Below, piece by piece: positions 50,205-57,085 of a DNA stretch of 64,000 nt (position 1 is the first letter of the stretch; each line of letters begins with the position of its first letter). This DNA is from G963667075 sp963667075 (GTDB lineage: Bacteria > Pseudomonadota > Alphaproteobacteria > Micavibrionales > Micavibrionaceae): positions 2,060,351-2,124,350 of the forward strand of contig OY762938.1 of the NCBI GenBank assembly GCA_963667075.1. Reading direction: 5' to 3'. A program made the translations under genes and the position numbers. The notes beneath the pieces are model-generated. The model was not told the DNA's origin. It worked only from the letters and a program-made list of their open reading frames with translations, and did not search any database.

Positions 50205-51668
50205 ATGACACATGAACTTGTAACATTTAATGACTCTATGCTTGTCTCGGCGATCATTCTGGTCATTACTTTTGCGGCCATTTTTACAGAAAATGTACAC
50301 CGTATGCACAGCACTATTGTTGCTATGCTCGGTGCGTCCGCTATGATTATTGTTGGGCAGTTCTATGGATTTTATGATCCAGAGAAAGCCTTAGAATCTA
50401 TTGACTGGAACGTTGTTCTGCTTTTGGGTGCGATGATGACGGTTGTAGCCATAATGATCCCGACAGGGGGCTTTCAGGCCATGGCGTACTGGATCGCCCG
50501 ATTTAGTAAAGGGCGGCTTTTCTTGCTCCTGTTTTTATTGGGAACGGCTGTTACGGTGCTCTCTTTGCTCCTTGATAACGTGACCACGGTTGTAATCTTT
50601 GGCCCACTAATCGTTTTGATCTGTCAAGCGTTGCGTGTTAGCCCGATTCCTTATCTGCTTGCCGCGGCTTTATTGTCAAATGTTGGTGGTGTGGCCTCTC
50701 TGGTTGGTGATCCACCCAACCTTATGATTGGTTCTGCAGCCGGTATTGACTTTATGACATTCCTGATCCGTATGGGCGGTATTGTGATGGTTGTATGGTT
50801 AACAATCTTGTTTATGATCCGCTTTATGTTTCGTGACAAGCTTGCTGTTAAGCCAGAAATTCCAAAATTCTCCAACGAGTCCTATCTGAAAGATAAAAAG
50901 ATATGGTATTCATCCATGCTTGTTCTGTTTGGTATGGTGGTTATGTTCGTTTTGCAAGGTCTGTTGCATTGGGAAGCCTGGGTCATTTCAGCCTTTGGTT
51001 TAGCCGTTCTTTTGGGCGTAACTTACAGTGTGAATCCTGATAAATATTTAGCAGAAATTGAACTTTCCCTTCTCTTGTTCTTTATGTGTTTGTTCATCGT
51101 TGTTGGTGGTGTGGAACATTCAGAATTTTTGAAATGGGTTGGTCAGTTCCTCGTACCTGTTGTTAAATATGACATGCTGACGGCTTGTATCGTTCTGATG
51201 TGGGTGTCTGCTATTTTGTCCGCTGTTATTAATAACATTCCATTTGCTGCCGCTATGATTCCGATTATCAGCAGCTTGGCCGCTCAAAATATTGATGTGA
51301 CACCTTTGTGGTGGAGCCTCGCGATTGGTGTTGGTATGGGTGGTAATGGTACGCACCTTGGTTCAACAGCAAACGTCTTTGTCGTGACTTTGACAGACCG
51401 TATGGCCCAGAAAGAGGGGAAAGACAGTCTTCGGATTACCCCCGGTATGTGGTTCAGAAAAGGTACACCGATTATGCTTGTGACGCTGGTAGTTTCCTCT
51501 ATCTGCATGTGGGCTTTCTTTGACTTTTATTCAAAGCCTTTACCTAATGCGGTAAAAAAAGTTGCGCAGGAAGTAACGATGCTTGAAGGCCATAATCCTG
51601 TTGTTCCTGTTATAGAACAACATGCTGAAGCCTCTGTTACAGAGCTTGGTGGCGTACATCACGAATAA
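50205..51668 (+). CDS. ion transporter of the ArsB/NhaD (SLC13-like) superfamily
   Basis: 487 residues with about eleven membrane helices. Two repeat signatures are visible: LLDNVTTVVIFGPLIVLICQ with SNVGGVASLVGDPPNLMIGS in the first half, and INNIPFAAAMIPIISSLA with GGNGTHLGSTANVFVV in the second. These are the anion/Na+ superfamily hairpins. The type resembles P protein and ArsB more than true citrate carriers; the ion is not determined. The upstream CBS gene probably regulates it. A terminator lies 41 bp past the stop. Confidence 0.88.
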   Translation: MTHELVTFNDSMLVSAIILVITFAAIFTENVHRMHSTIVAMLGASAMIIVGQFYGFYDPEKALESIDWNVVLLLGAMMTVVAIMIPTGGFQAMAYWIARFSKGRLFLLLFLLGTAVTVLSLLLDNVTTVVIFGPLIVLICQALRVSPIPYLLAAALLSNVGGVASLVGDPPNLMIGSAAGIDFMTFLIRMGGIVMVVWLTILFMIRFMFRDKLAVKPEIPKFSNESYLKDKKIWYSSMLVLFGMVVMFVLQGLLHWEAWVISAFGLAVLLGVTYSVNPDKYLAEIELSLLLFFMCLFIVVGGVEHSEFLKWVGQFLVPVVKYDMLTACIVLMWVSAILSAVINNIPFAAAMIPIISSLAAQNIDVTPLWWSLAIGVGMGGNGTHLGSTANVFVVTLTDRMAQKEGKDSLRITPGMWFRKGTPIMLVTLVVSSICMWAFFDFYSKPLPNAVKKVAQEVTMLEGHNPVVPVIEQHAEASVTELGGVHHE

Positions 51669-51709
51669 AAAACAGAGATTGTTTTTCTAAAATTCTTTTA
51701 ATAGAATGC

Positions 51710-51746
51710 CGGGCGAGCCCTTATATTTAAGGGCGCGTCCTTTTTT
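51710..51746 (+). terminator. rho-independent terminator
   Basis: The stem GGGCGAGCCCTTA pairs with TAAGGGCGCGTCC (one mismatch and one wobble), then TTTTTTG. It ends the CBS-transporter transcript just before the DUF192 gene. Confidence 0.7.
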
Positions 51747-51760
51747 GTAGGAGTTTTGTT

Positions 51761-52225
51761 TTGAAAAAGAACCTTTTTCTTTTCCTTTTTTTGTTTTTTC
51801 TTGTGCCTGTAGCGGCTTGCGCAAACGATATTAGCGTTGAAGAGCCTTTGGTTATCGTGTGTGGTGAACAGCAACACGTTTTTAGGGTTGAGGTGGCACA
51901 AACGCAGGAAGAGCAAGCGAAAGGCCTTATGAACCGAACTGAAATGCCGGAAGATGCGGGTATGCTTTTTTATTTCGGTGATGAAAAAATCCGGGCGTTC
52001 TGGATGAAGGATACGCTTATTCCACTTGATATGATTTTCCTGTCATCTGATGGACGCATCACGCAAATTTATCATATGGCGGTACCGCATGATGAAACAA
52101 ATATTGTCTCTGTCGAACCTGCTTTTGCTGTGCTTGAGATCAATGGCGGCGTAAGCGCGAAACTGGGACTGCAGATCGGAGATGTAATTCATCACAAAGT
52201 TTTAGGAAATCCACTTGCACAATGA
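51761..52225 (+). CDS. secreted DUF192 protein
   Basis: 154 residues from a TTG at 51761 with TAGGAG upstream. The signal peptide runs through FLFFLVPVAACA. The DUF192 core is clear: EVAQTQEEQAKGLMNRTEMP, DAGMLFYF, IRAFWMKDTLIPLDMIFLSS and AVLEINGGVSAKLGLQIGD. The family is widespread and its biochemical role is not established. The start codon after a terminator indicates its own promoter or read-through. Confidence 0.9.
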   Translation: MKKNLFLFLFLFFLVPVAACANDISVEEPLVIVCGEQQHVFRVEVAQTQEEQAKGLMNRTEMPEDAGMLFYFGDEKIRAFWMKDTLIPLDMIFLSSDGRITQIYHMAVPHDETNIVSVEPAFAVLEINGGVSAKLGLQIGDVIHHKVLGNPLAQ

Positions 52226-52259
52226 GTTTCTTTGATGTAAAAGATACTTCTCGATTTTA

Positions 52260-52336
52260 CGGGGTGTAGCGCAGTCTGGTAGCGCATCTGCTTTGGGAGC
52301 AGAGGGCCGGGGGTTCGAATCCCTCCACCCCGACCA
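52260..52336 (+). tRNA. tRNA-Pro (anticodon TGG)
   Basis: 77 bases with an acceptor stem CGGGGTG / CACCCCG, D-arm GCGCAGTCTGGTAGCGC, anticodon stem-loop CTGCTTTGGGAGCAG (TGG) and T-arm GGGGGTTCGAATCCCTC. CCA is encoded. Confidence 0.97.
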
Positions 52337-52408
52337 TTTATTCATCATCTTTACGATTTGTTCAGATGATATTGATATAGTTCACAGGACTTTTTGTCTT
52401 TTATGTAC

Positions 52409-52485
52409 GGTCCCGTAGCTCAATCGGATAGAGCAACTGCCTTCTAAGCAGTAGGTTACAGGTTCGATTCCTGTCGGGATCACCA
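52409..52485 (+). tRNA. tRNA-Arg (anticodon TCT)
   Basis: 77 bases with an acceptor stem GGTCCCG / CGGGATC, D-arm GCTCAATCGGATAGAGC, anticodon stem-loop CTGCCTTCTAAGCAG (TCT) and T-arm CAGGTTCGATTCCTG. CCA is encoded. It lies 72 bp after tRNA-Pro. Confidence 0.97.
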
Positions 52486-52560
52486 TTTTTCTCTTACAGA
52501 ATAATCAGTTAGTTTAAGATTCGTTTCTTCAAGCGATTGCCGTGGGACGTGAGTAAAAAA

Positions 52561-52800
52561 AATGCCTCAAAGTATTTTATTATGTATATTGCTTTATCGT
52601 CTAATAACTAATGCTTTTGTGGCGTTTCTTCTTATGTCTGTATCTGGTGAGGAAGACCATCAATCGACTGTAACCTTTGTTCCTATCAACGCCAAAAAGA
52701 TGATATCAACTGGATAAAGGTTCAGGATGATATCGTTTTACATGAAAGCATACCGGTGTATGAAGCTCCGCCGCGTCATTTGGAAGCTCGTCTCAAATAA
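52561..52800 (+). pseudogene. possible frameshifted small gene
   Basis: An ATG at 52561 (MPQSILLCILLYRLITNAFV, hydrophobic) ends early at TAA near 52714. A second frame continues coding-like to a stop at 52798-52800: NWIKVQDDIVLHESIPVYEA then PPRHLEARLK. Together they read like a short secreted protein whose frame was broken near 52690. No family is recognised. The call is tentative; the rest of 52486-52860 shows nothing else. Confidence 0.4.
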
Positions 52801-52866
52801 ATTGAACGTTTCTGCTATACCTGTTTTGTAAAATATAATAGTATCAATAGGGCCTGAGGGACTATA

Positions 52867-53060
52867 TATAGTCGTTGCGATTTAAAATCGACTTGTCATA
52901 CGAGCACTGTCATTCCCACGAGAGAGGCCTTTTAGGCCGAACATAAACAGCGGGAATCCAGAACAAAGAGCACGGCATATGCCGTGCACATTATTTGACT
53001 GGATACCGGATCAGTGTCCGGTATGACACCGCGCGTTGATTCTTCTTCTAAACGACTATA
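52867..53060 (+). mobile_element. miniature inverted-repeat element, family A (copy 3)
   Basis: 194 bp from TATAGTCGTTGCGATTT to TTCTAAACGACTATA, uninterrupted, with the terminal repeat TATAGTCGTT / AACGACTATA exact for 10 bp. Internal palindromes GCACGGCATATGCCGTGC and ATACCGGAT...GTCCGGTAT are well preserved. This is the best reference copy. Confidence 0.8.
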
Positions 53061-53100
53061 GTCCGTCTTTTTTCTATGATTTAAGAGATTTATTTTACTT

Positions 53101-55545
53101 ATGATAAATATTTCCGGTAAGCAAGAATCCAAAAATGAGATTCTTGTCTTGTTTTCTGTGACGCTTTTTGTTTCAGCATTTCTTACGTTTTCTATGCAGC
53201 CCATGATCGGTAAAATGATGTTGCATCATGTCGGCGGTTCGCCTTCCGGGTGGATTGTCGCTATGGCGTTTTTTCAGATTGCTTTGTTGTGTGGCTATTG
53301 CCTGACCTGGATGACATCATCGCTGCGTATTTTTTATCAGGCTGGTATTATTGCGCTTTTGCTGTTCTTTGCCGTGTCCTTCTTACCTCTGGATTTTGAG
53401 GGAGAAACGCTGCCTGATCAGATTACGCCGTTTTCTGTATTTGCGGAGATGATTTTTTCATGTGCATTGCCTTTTGTGGCACTATCAACTTTGGCACCCG
53501 CATTGCAGCGGCTTTTTACCTTGAGTGGGCATAAGACGGCTTCTGATCCGTATTATCTTTATGCTGCCAGTAATGTGGGTAGTCTGACAGGATTGCTGTG
53601 TTATCCCTTTTTACTTGAACCTTTGATTCCTCTTGATATGCAAGCGGATTGCTGGACATTGCTGTATATTATATTGCTGTGTTTGTATGTTCTTTCTGCT
53701 TTTCTGGTTTTTTTCAAAAACTGGTTTTCTTTTACGCAAGGACAAGAGCCTGATAGGAAAAATACAGAGCCCGATCATGTGTCTATAGATTTTAGGACCA
53801 GGCTTGAATGGATTGCGCTGTCTGCTGTTCCATCGTCTCTGATATTGGGGCTAACGACAGAAATAACGACAGATATTGCCGCGTTGCCCATGATGTGGGT
53901 TATACCGCTCGCGCTCTATCTATTAACGCATATTATGGCCTTTGGTGGGCATAAGCTGGTACAAAATAAAAACCTGCCATATTTGCATTATCTTTTTGTG
54001 GCGATTGTTGTTGTTGCGAACATGTCAACGAATGATTTTGCCGTGTTTGATCTGTCTTTTATGTTCAAACTTTTATTGTCTCTGGCGTGTTTCTTTATTG
54101 TGTGTCTTGTGCTGCATGGACGTTTGGTCGAAAAACGCCCGCCTGTGAGTAGCTTGACACATTTTTATTTTTATCTTGCTTTGGGCGGGGCTATTGGTGG
54201 TTCGTTTAATGCGTTCGTTGCGCCTTTTCTTTTTAATACGCAGCTTGAATTTTTTGGCGGACTTTGTCTTTCTCTCTTTTTGTCCCCACTCTTTACAGGT
54301 TTAGGCGCAGATAAGAAAAAGCTCTATGACATTCTTATTGCCGTGGCTTTATCTCTTGTTGTTTTCCTCGTTCTAAGGAGCGCTCAGGATGCGTCAGTTC
54401 TTTCTTTTTACAAAGCGGCGCTGACCGGTCTTTTTCTCCTGATTCTTCTGCCCTTATTAATTATTCGGCGGATTGCGTTTGTCTCGTTCGTCAGTTTACT
54501 GTTTTTGGTAACATTCCTCTTATATTCTGAGGGAGATCGATATGACTTTCAGCGTAATTTTTACGGGATAAAGCATGTTCAGAATAGTTTCGCCTATGAT
54601 AAAAACGGCGGAGAGAAGATAGCGTTTAAACGACTTGTGCACGGGACCACATTTCATGGTGCGTCGTATGTCGGGATTCCTGTGCCATTGCAGCCTTATA
54701 CAGAAAAGATCCCGGAACAAAAGGATATACTGTATCCGCTTAGTTATTACGCTTTGGGCGGTGCGGTGGATACGGCTTTTGCTGCAACAGCCCCGAGAAG
54801 GGTGCTTGTCGTTGGTTTGGGGGTAGGGAGCATTGCCTGCTATGCTGATTTCTATCCAGGGGCTGATATTACCTTTGTTGAAATTGACGATCAGGTGGAG
54901 ATCTCTGCCCGTAAGAATTTTTCTTATCTTAAAAAATGTCCTCCCAAAAAGATCGTCATTGACGATGGACGTTTATATTTTTCCAATCGGATGGAAACGC
55001 ATGAAAAGTTTGATCTGATTATTATGGATGCTTTTAGCTCTGATGTTGTGCCTGTTCATCTTCTCACGAACGAGGCGTTTCAGCTTTATTCGAGGGCTCT
55101 GTCTGATCAGGGGATGATGCTTTTTCATATTAGTAATCGTCATTTTAATCTTGCGGGCCCTATGGGGCGTGTGGCGGAAGAAAATGGCTATGAGCACCGA
55201 TACCTTATTGATTTTAATGCCGGGAAAGTGCCACAGATAGAGTTGAATAAATATATAGGTATAGCCAAAGACCCTGGTGTACTTAAGACGCTGGGGCGTT
55301 TGGGATGGCAGGAAAATCCGTATGCGGGCTCATTATGGACCGATAATTTTTCCAGCCTGATATTGTCTGCCCGTATGTTCGACAAAGTTAATCTGGGCGA
55401 TTTCATATCTGCAGAGACGGTGCCTATGATGGAAAAGGCGCGTCTGAACAAGATACTTGAATATAGGAAAGTGACGCCGTTCGATATGTGGCGTCTTGAG
55501 CGTTTGGATTATGCTGGAAAAGAGATTGAAAAAAATCTGAATTAA
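53101..55545 (+). CDS. membrane-fused spermidine synthase-like protein
   Basis: 814 residues. About the first 460 residues form a many-helix membrane part (IGKMMLHHVGGSPSGWIVAM, PFVALSTLAPALQRLF and YLYAASNVGSLTGL are family-typical). The C-terminal part is a Rossmann methyltransferase-like domain of the spermidine synthase fold: VLVVGLGVGSIACYADFYPG, ITFVEIDDQVEISARKNF, VIDDGRLYF and IIMDAFSSDVVPVHLLTNEA. Fusions like this are common in proteobacteria and mostly uncharacterised. The lack of a clear propylamine-donor site means polyamine synthesis should not be assumed. Confidence 0.88.
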   Translation: MINISGKQESKNEILVLFSVTLFVSAFLTFSMQPMIGKMMLHHVGGSPSGWIVAMAFFQIALLCGYCLTWMTSSLRIFYQAGIIALLLFFAVSFLPLDFEGETLPDQITPFSVFAEMIFSCALPFVALSTLAPALQRLFTLSGHKTASDPYYLYAASNVGSLTGLLCYPFLLEPLIPLDMQADCWTLLYIILLCLYVLSAFLVFFKNWFSFTQGQEPDRKNTEPDHVSIDFRTRLEWIALSAVPSSLILGLTTEITTDIAALPMMWVIPLALYLLTHIMAFGGHKLVQNKNLPYLHYLFVAIVVVANMSTNDFAVFDLSFMFKLLLSLACFFIVCLVLHGRLVEKRPPVSSLTHFYFYLALGGAIGGSFNAFVAPFLFNTQLEFFGGLCLSLFLSPLFTGLGADKKKLYDILIAVALSLVVFLVLRSAQDASVLSFYKAALTGLFLLILLPLLIIRRIAFVSFVSLLFLVTFLLYSEGDRYDFQRNFYGIKHVQNSFAYDKNGGEKIAFKRLVHGTTFHGASYVGIPVPLQPYTEKIPEQKDILYPLSYYALGGAVDTAFAATAPRRVLVVGLGVGSIACYADFYPGADITFVEIDDQVEISARKNFSYLKKCPPKKIVIDDGRLYFSNRMETHEKFDLIIMDAFSSDVVPVHLLTNEAFQLYSRALSDQGMMLFHISNRHFNLAGPMGRVAEENGYEHRYLIDFNAGKVPQIELNKYIGIAKDPGVLKTLGRLGWQENPYAGSLWTDNFSSLILSARMFDKVNLGDFISAETVPMMEKARLNKILEYRKVTPFDMWRLERLDYAGKEIEKNLN

Positions 55546-55564
55546 TAAAATATAGCGCATGTCA

Positions 55565-55592
55565 TATAGTCGTTGCGATTTAAAATCGACTA
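55565..55592 (+). repeat. family A left-end fragment
   Basis: TATAGTCGTTGCGATTTAAA through AAATCGACTA only, 10 bp ahead of IS630 copy 3. Preceded by ATATAGCGCATGTCA, the motif also seen at 9084 and 13651. Confidence 0.6.
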
Positions 55593-55644
55593 TTCTTATC
55601 GCTATAGTCCTTTGAACAAATAATGAGCTATGTTAAGATGAAGT

Positions 55645-55989
55645 ATGAGTTATTCATCAGACATGCGCGATCGAGCGCTTAAGCTTATTTCATCAGGCAA
55701 GAAGATCAGCGAAGTATCGGCGTTGTTTGGCGTTCACCGTCAAACGCTTCACCGTTGGCTTCGAGAGACGAAACGTGGCCAGACCTGCGCGGGTCGTCCG
55801 GGTCCGCGGGGCAATCGTCTTGTCTGTGAGGAAGCTTTAAGGCAAGAGATCAAGGCGCGGGATGATGCGCGGCTGATTGAGCTTGCGGATCATTTTGGGG
55901 TTCATCCATCAACCATTTCCAAAGCGTTGAAGCGGATGGGTATAACGCGTAAAAAAAACGTGGCGTTACAAAGAGGCGAGACGTTATGA
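55645..55989 (+). CDS. IS630 transposase, DNA-binding part (orfA), copy 3
   Basis: Translation identical to copies 1 and 2, with the CGT AAA AAA AAC run of eight A at about 55951-55958. Confidence 0.88.
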   Translation: MSYSSDMRDRALKLISSGKKISEVSALFGVHRQTLHRWLRETKRGQTCAGRPGPRGNRLVCEEALRQEIKARDDARLIELADHFGVHPSTISKALKRMGITRKKNVALQRGETL

Positions 55990-56008
55990 AAAAGTTCGCC
56001 GCAAGTTC

Positions 56009-56491
56009 TTGAAACGCTGGTACAAGTACGCCTCAGGCGGCAAGCACATTATCTATGTAGATGAAAGCGGCTTTGAGCTTTGTGCTTGCCGTCAGTATGG
56101 TTGGGCACCCAAAGGGCAAAAGGTTTACGGCGAGCGTTCAGGAAACAAACGCCCGCGCACATCCTTTCTAGCCGCCCGTATGCCAGACGGCGCACTAGCC
56201 GCAACGCAGCTCTGGGAAGGCACGTGCAATACAGACATCTTCAATCAATGGCTCGAAGACCTGCTTTGCCCGCGCCTCGATGAGACATGCGTTGTCATCA
56301 TGGATAATGCAACCTTCCACAAATCTGCCAAAACCAGAGAGCTGATAGAGAAAAAAGGCGCAGTCCTGCTTTTCTTGCCGCCTTACTCACCAGATCTCAA
56401 TCCCATCGAAGGCGACTTCGGCGCTCTTAAGAAAATCAGAGAATACAACCATGAAAAATCCATCGATCAAATTATCAATATGTATCGTTAA
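56009..56491 (+). CDS. IS630 transposase, catalytic part (orfB), copy 3
   Basis: Translation identical to copies 1 and 2. It lies one base forward (+1) of the orfA frame; the frame is open back to the A8 run. Confidence 0.88.
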   Translation: MKRWYKYASGGKHIIYVDESGFELCACRQYGWAPKGQKVYGERSGNKRPRTSFLAARMPDGALAATQLWEGTCNTDIFNQWLEDLLCPRLDETCVVIMDNATFHKSAKTRELIEKKGAVLLFLPPYSPDLNPIEGDFGALKKIREYNHEKSIDQIINMYR

Positions 56492-56508
56492 TTATTCAAA
56501 TGACTATA

Positions 56509-56687
56509 AATTGTACCAAGGATACGCTAGGATTTTTAAGCAAAGTCCCGTCATCCCGGTGAAAACCGGGATCTATTTGCATGTTCTGATAATGCTTATG
56601 GATGCCGGAGTACGTTCGGCGGCATGACGATGCGGGGCGCAATGTTTCGTCGGATTGTGGGGATGACAGGGGGCATTTTTGTGTTTT
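56509..56687. repeat. repeat-derived non-coding stretch
   Basis: Contains CATCCCGGTGAAAACCGGGA followed by TTTGCATGTTCTGATAA, which recurs inverted at 61045-61085, and a GGATGCCGGAGTACGTTCGG block related to family C. No gene is supported. Confidence 0.5.
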
Positions 56688-56761
56688 ACCACAGAGGACA
56701 CAGAGAGCACAGGGATTCTTTTAAGATAAAAAAACTCTGTGCTCTCTGTGTGCCCTGTGGT
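56688..56761. repeat. inverted repeat of the ACCACAGAGGACACAGAG type
   Basis: ACCACAGAGGACACAGAGAG on the left and the inverse CTCTCTGTGTGCCCTGTGGT on the right form arms of about 27 bases around an A-rich loop. The motif belongs to a dispersed class found in many unrelated bacteria. It would give a strong RNA hairpin. Confidence 0.6.
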
Positions 56762-56771
56762 TTAAACTTTT

Positions 56772-56893
56772 TATGTCCGATTATTGCTTTCCCCGTGAAA
56801 ACGGGGGTTTTTAACGCATTGCTTTTAAAAGAGTACCGCCTGCGCGGGAAAAGCAAAAGGGCGCATTTTTTGACTTTTGCAGTGGCTTCTATA
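56772..56893 (+). mobile_element. family B miniature element (copy 3, left end degraded)
   Basis: Contains the core GATTATTGCTTTCCCCGTGA, the CCCCGTGAAAACGGGG hairpin, TTGCTTTTAAAAGAG, CGCCTGCGCGGG and the right end TTTTGCAGTGGCTTCTATA. The left TATAGAAG terminus is missing. Confidence 0.6.
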
Positions 56894-56928
56894 GTCTTTA
56901 TGTCCTTTGCGGTCTTGGCGTGAAGAAT

Positions 56929-56988
56929 GGATACCGGATTGCTGTCCGGTATGACACCGAGTGCTGATTCTTCTTCTAAACGACTATA
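56929..56988 (+). repeat. family A right-end fragment
   Basis: GGATACCGGATTGCTGTCCG through CTTCTAAACGACTATA, the last 60 bp of family A. With the left-end fragment at 55565 it may mark one A element broken up by later insertions. Confidence 0.6.
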
Positions 56989-57046
56989 TAAAATAATTTT
57001 ATTGAATCATTTTATTTCGCATAAGCTATAAAAGCGTTTCACTGCG

Positions 57047-57069
57047 AGCCCCGTGCTTAACACGGGGCT
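57047..57069 (-). terminator. strong hairpin after pepN
   Basis: AGCCCCGTG and CACGGGGCT form a perfect 9-bp stem with a 5-base loop, 17 bp past the pepN stop. The T-run is poor (CGCTTTTATA, 15 bases further), so termination may be partial. Confidence 0.5.
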
Positions 57070-57085
57070 GCGGTGTAGAAATTTA

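Larger units (their letters stand above)
55605..56506 (+). mobile_element. IS630-family insertion sequence, copy 3
   Basis: 902 bp with TA at 55603-55604 and 56507-56508, in the opposite orientation to copies 1 and 2. Same termini and same ORFs. It lies in repeat-rich non-coding DNA after the spermidine synthase-like gene. Confidence 0.92.

Noticed and set aside
56624..56923. 99-codon ORF over the repeat cluster
   Set aside because: It is made of repeat sequence (ACCACAGAGG repeat and family B), which also occurs elsewhere without an ORF.
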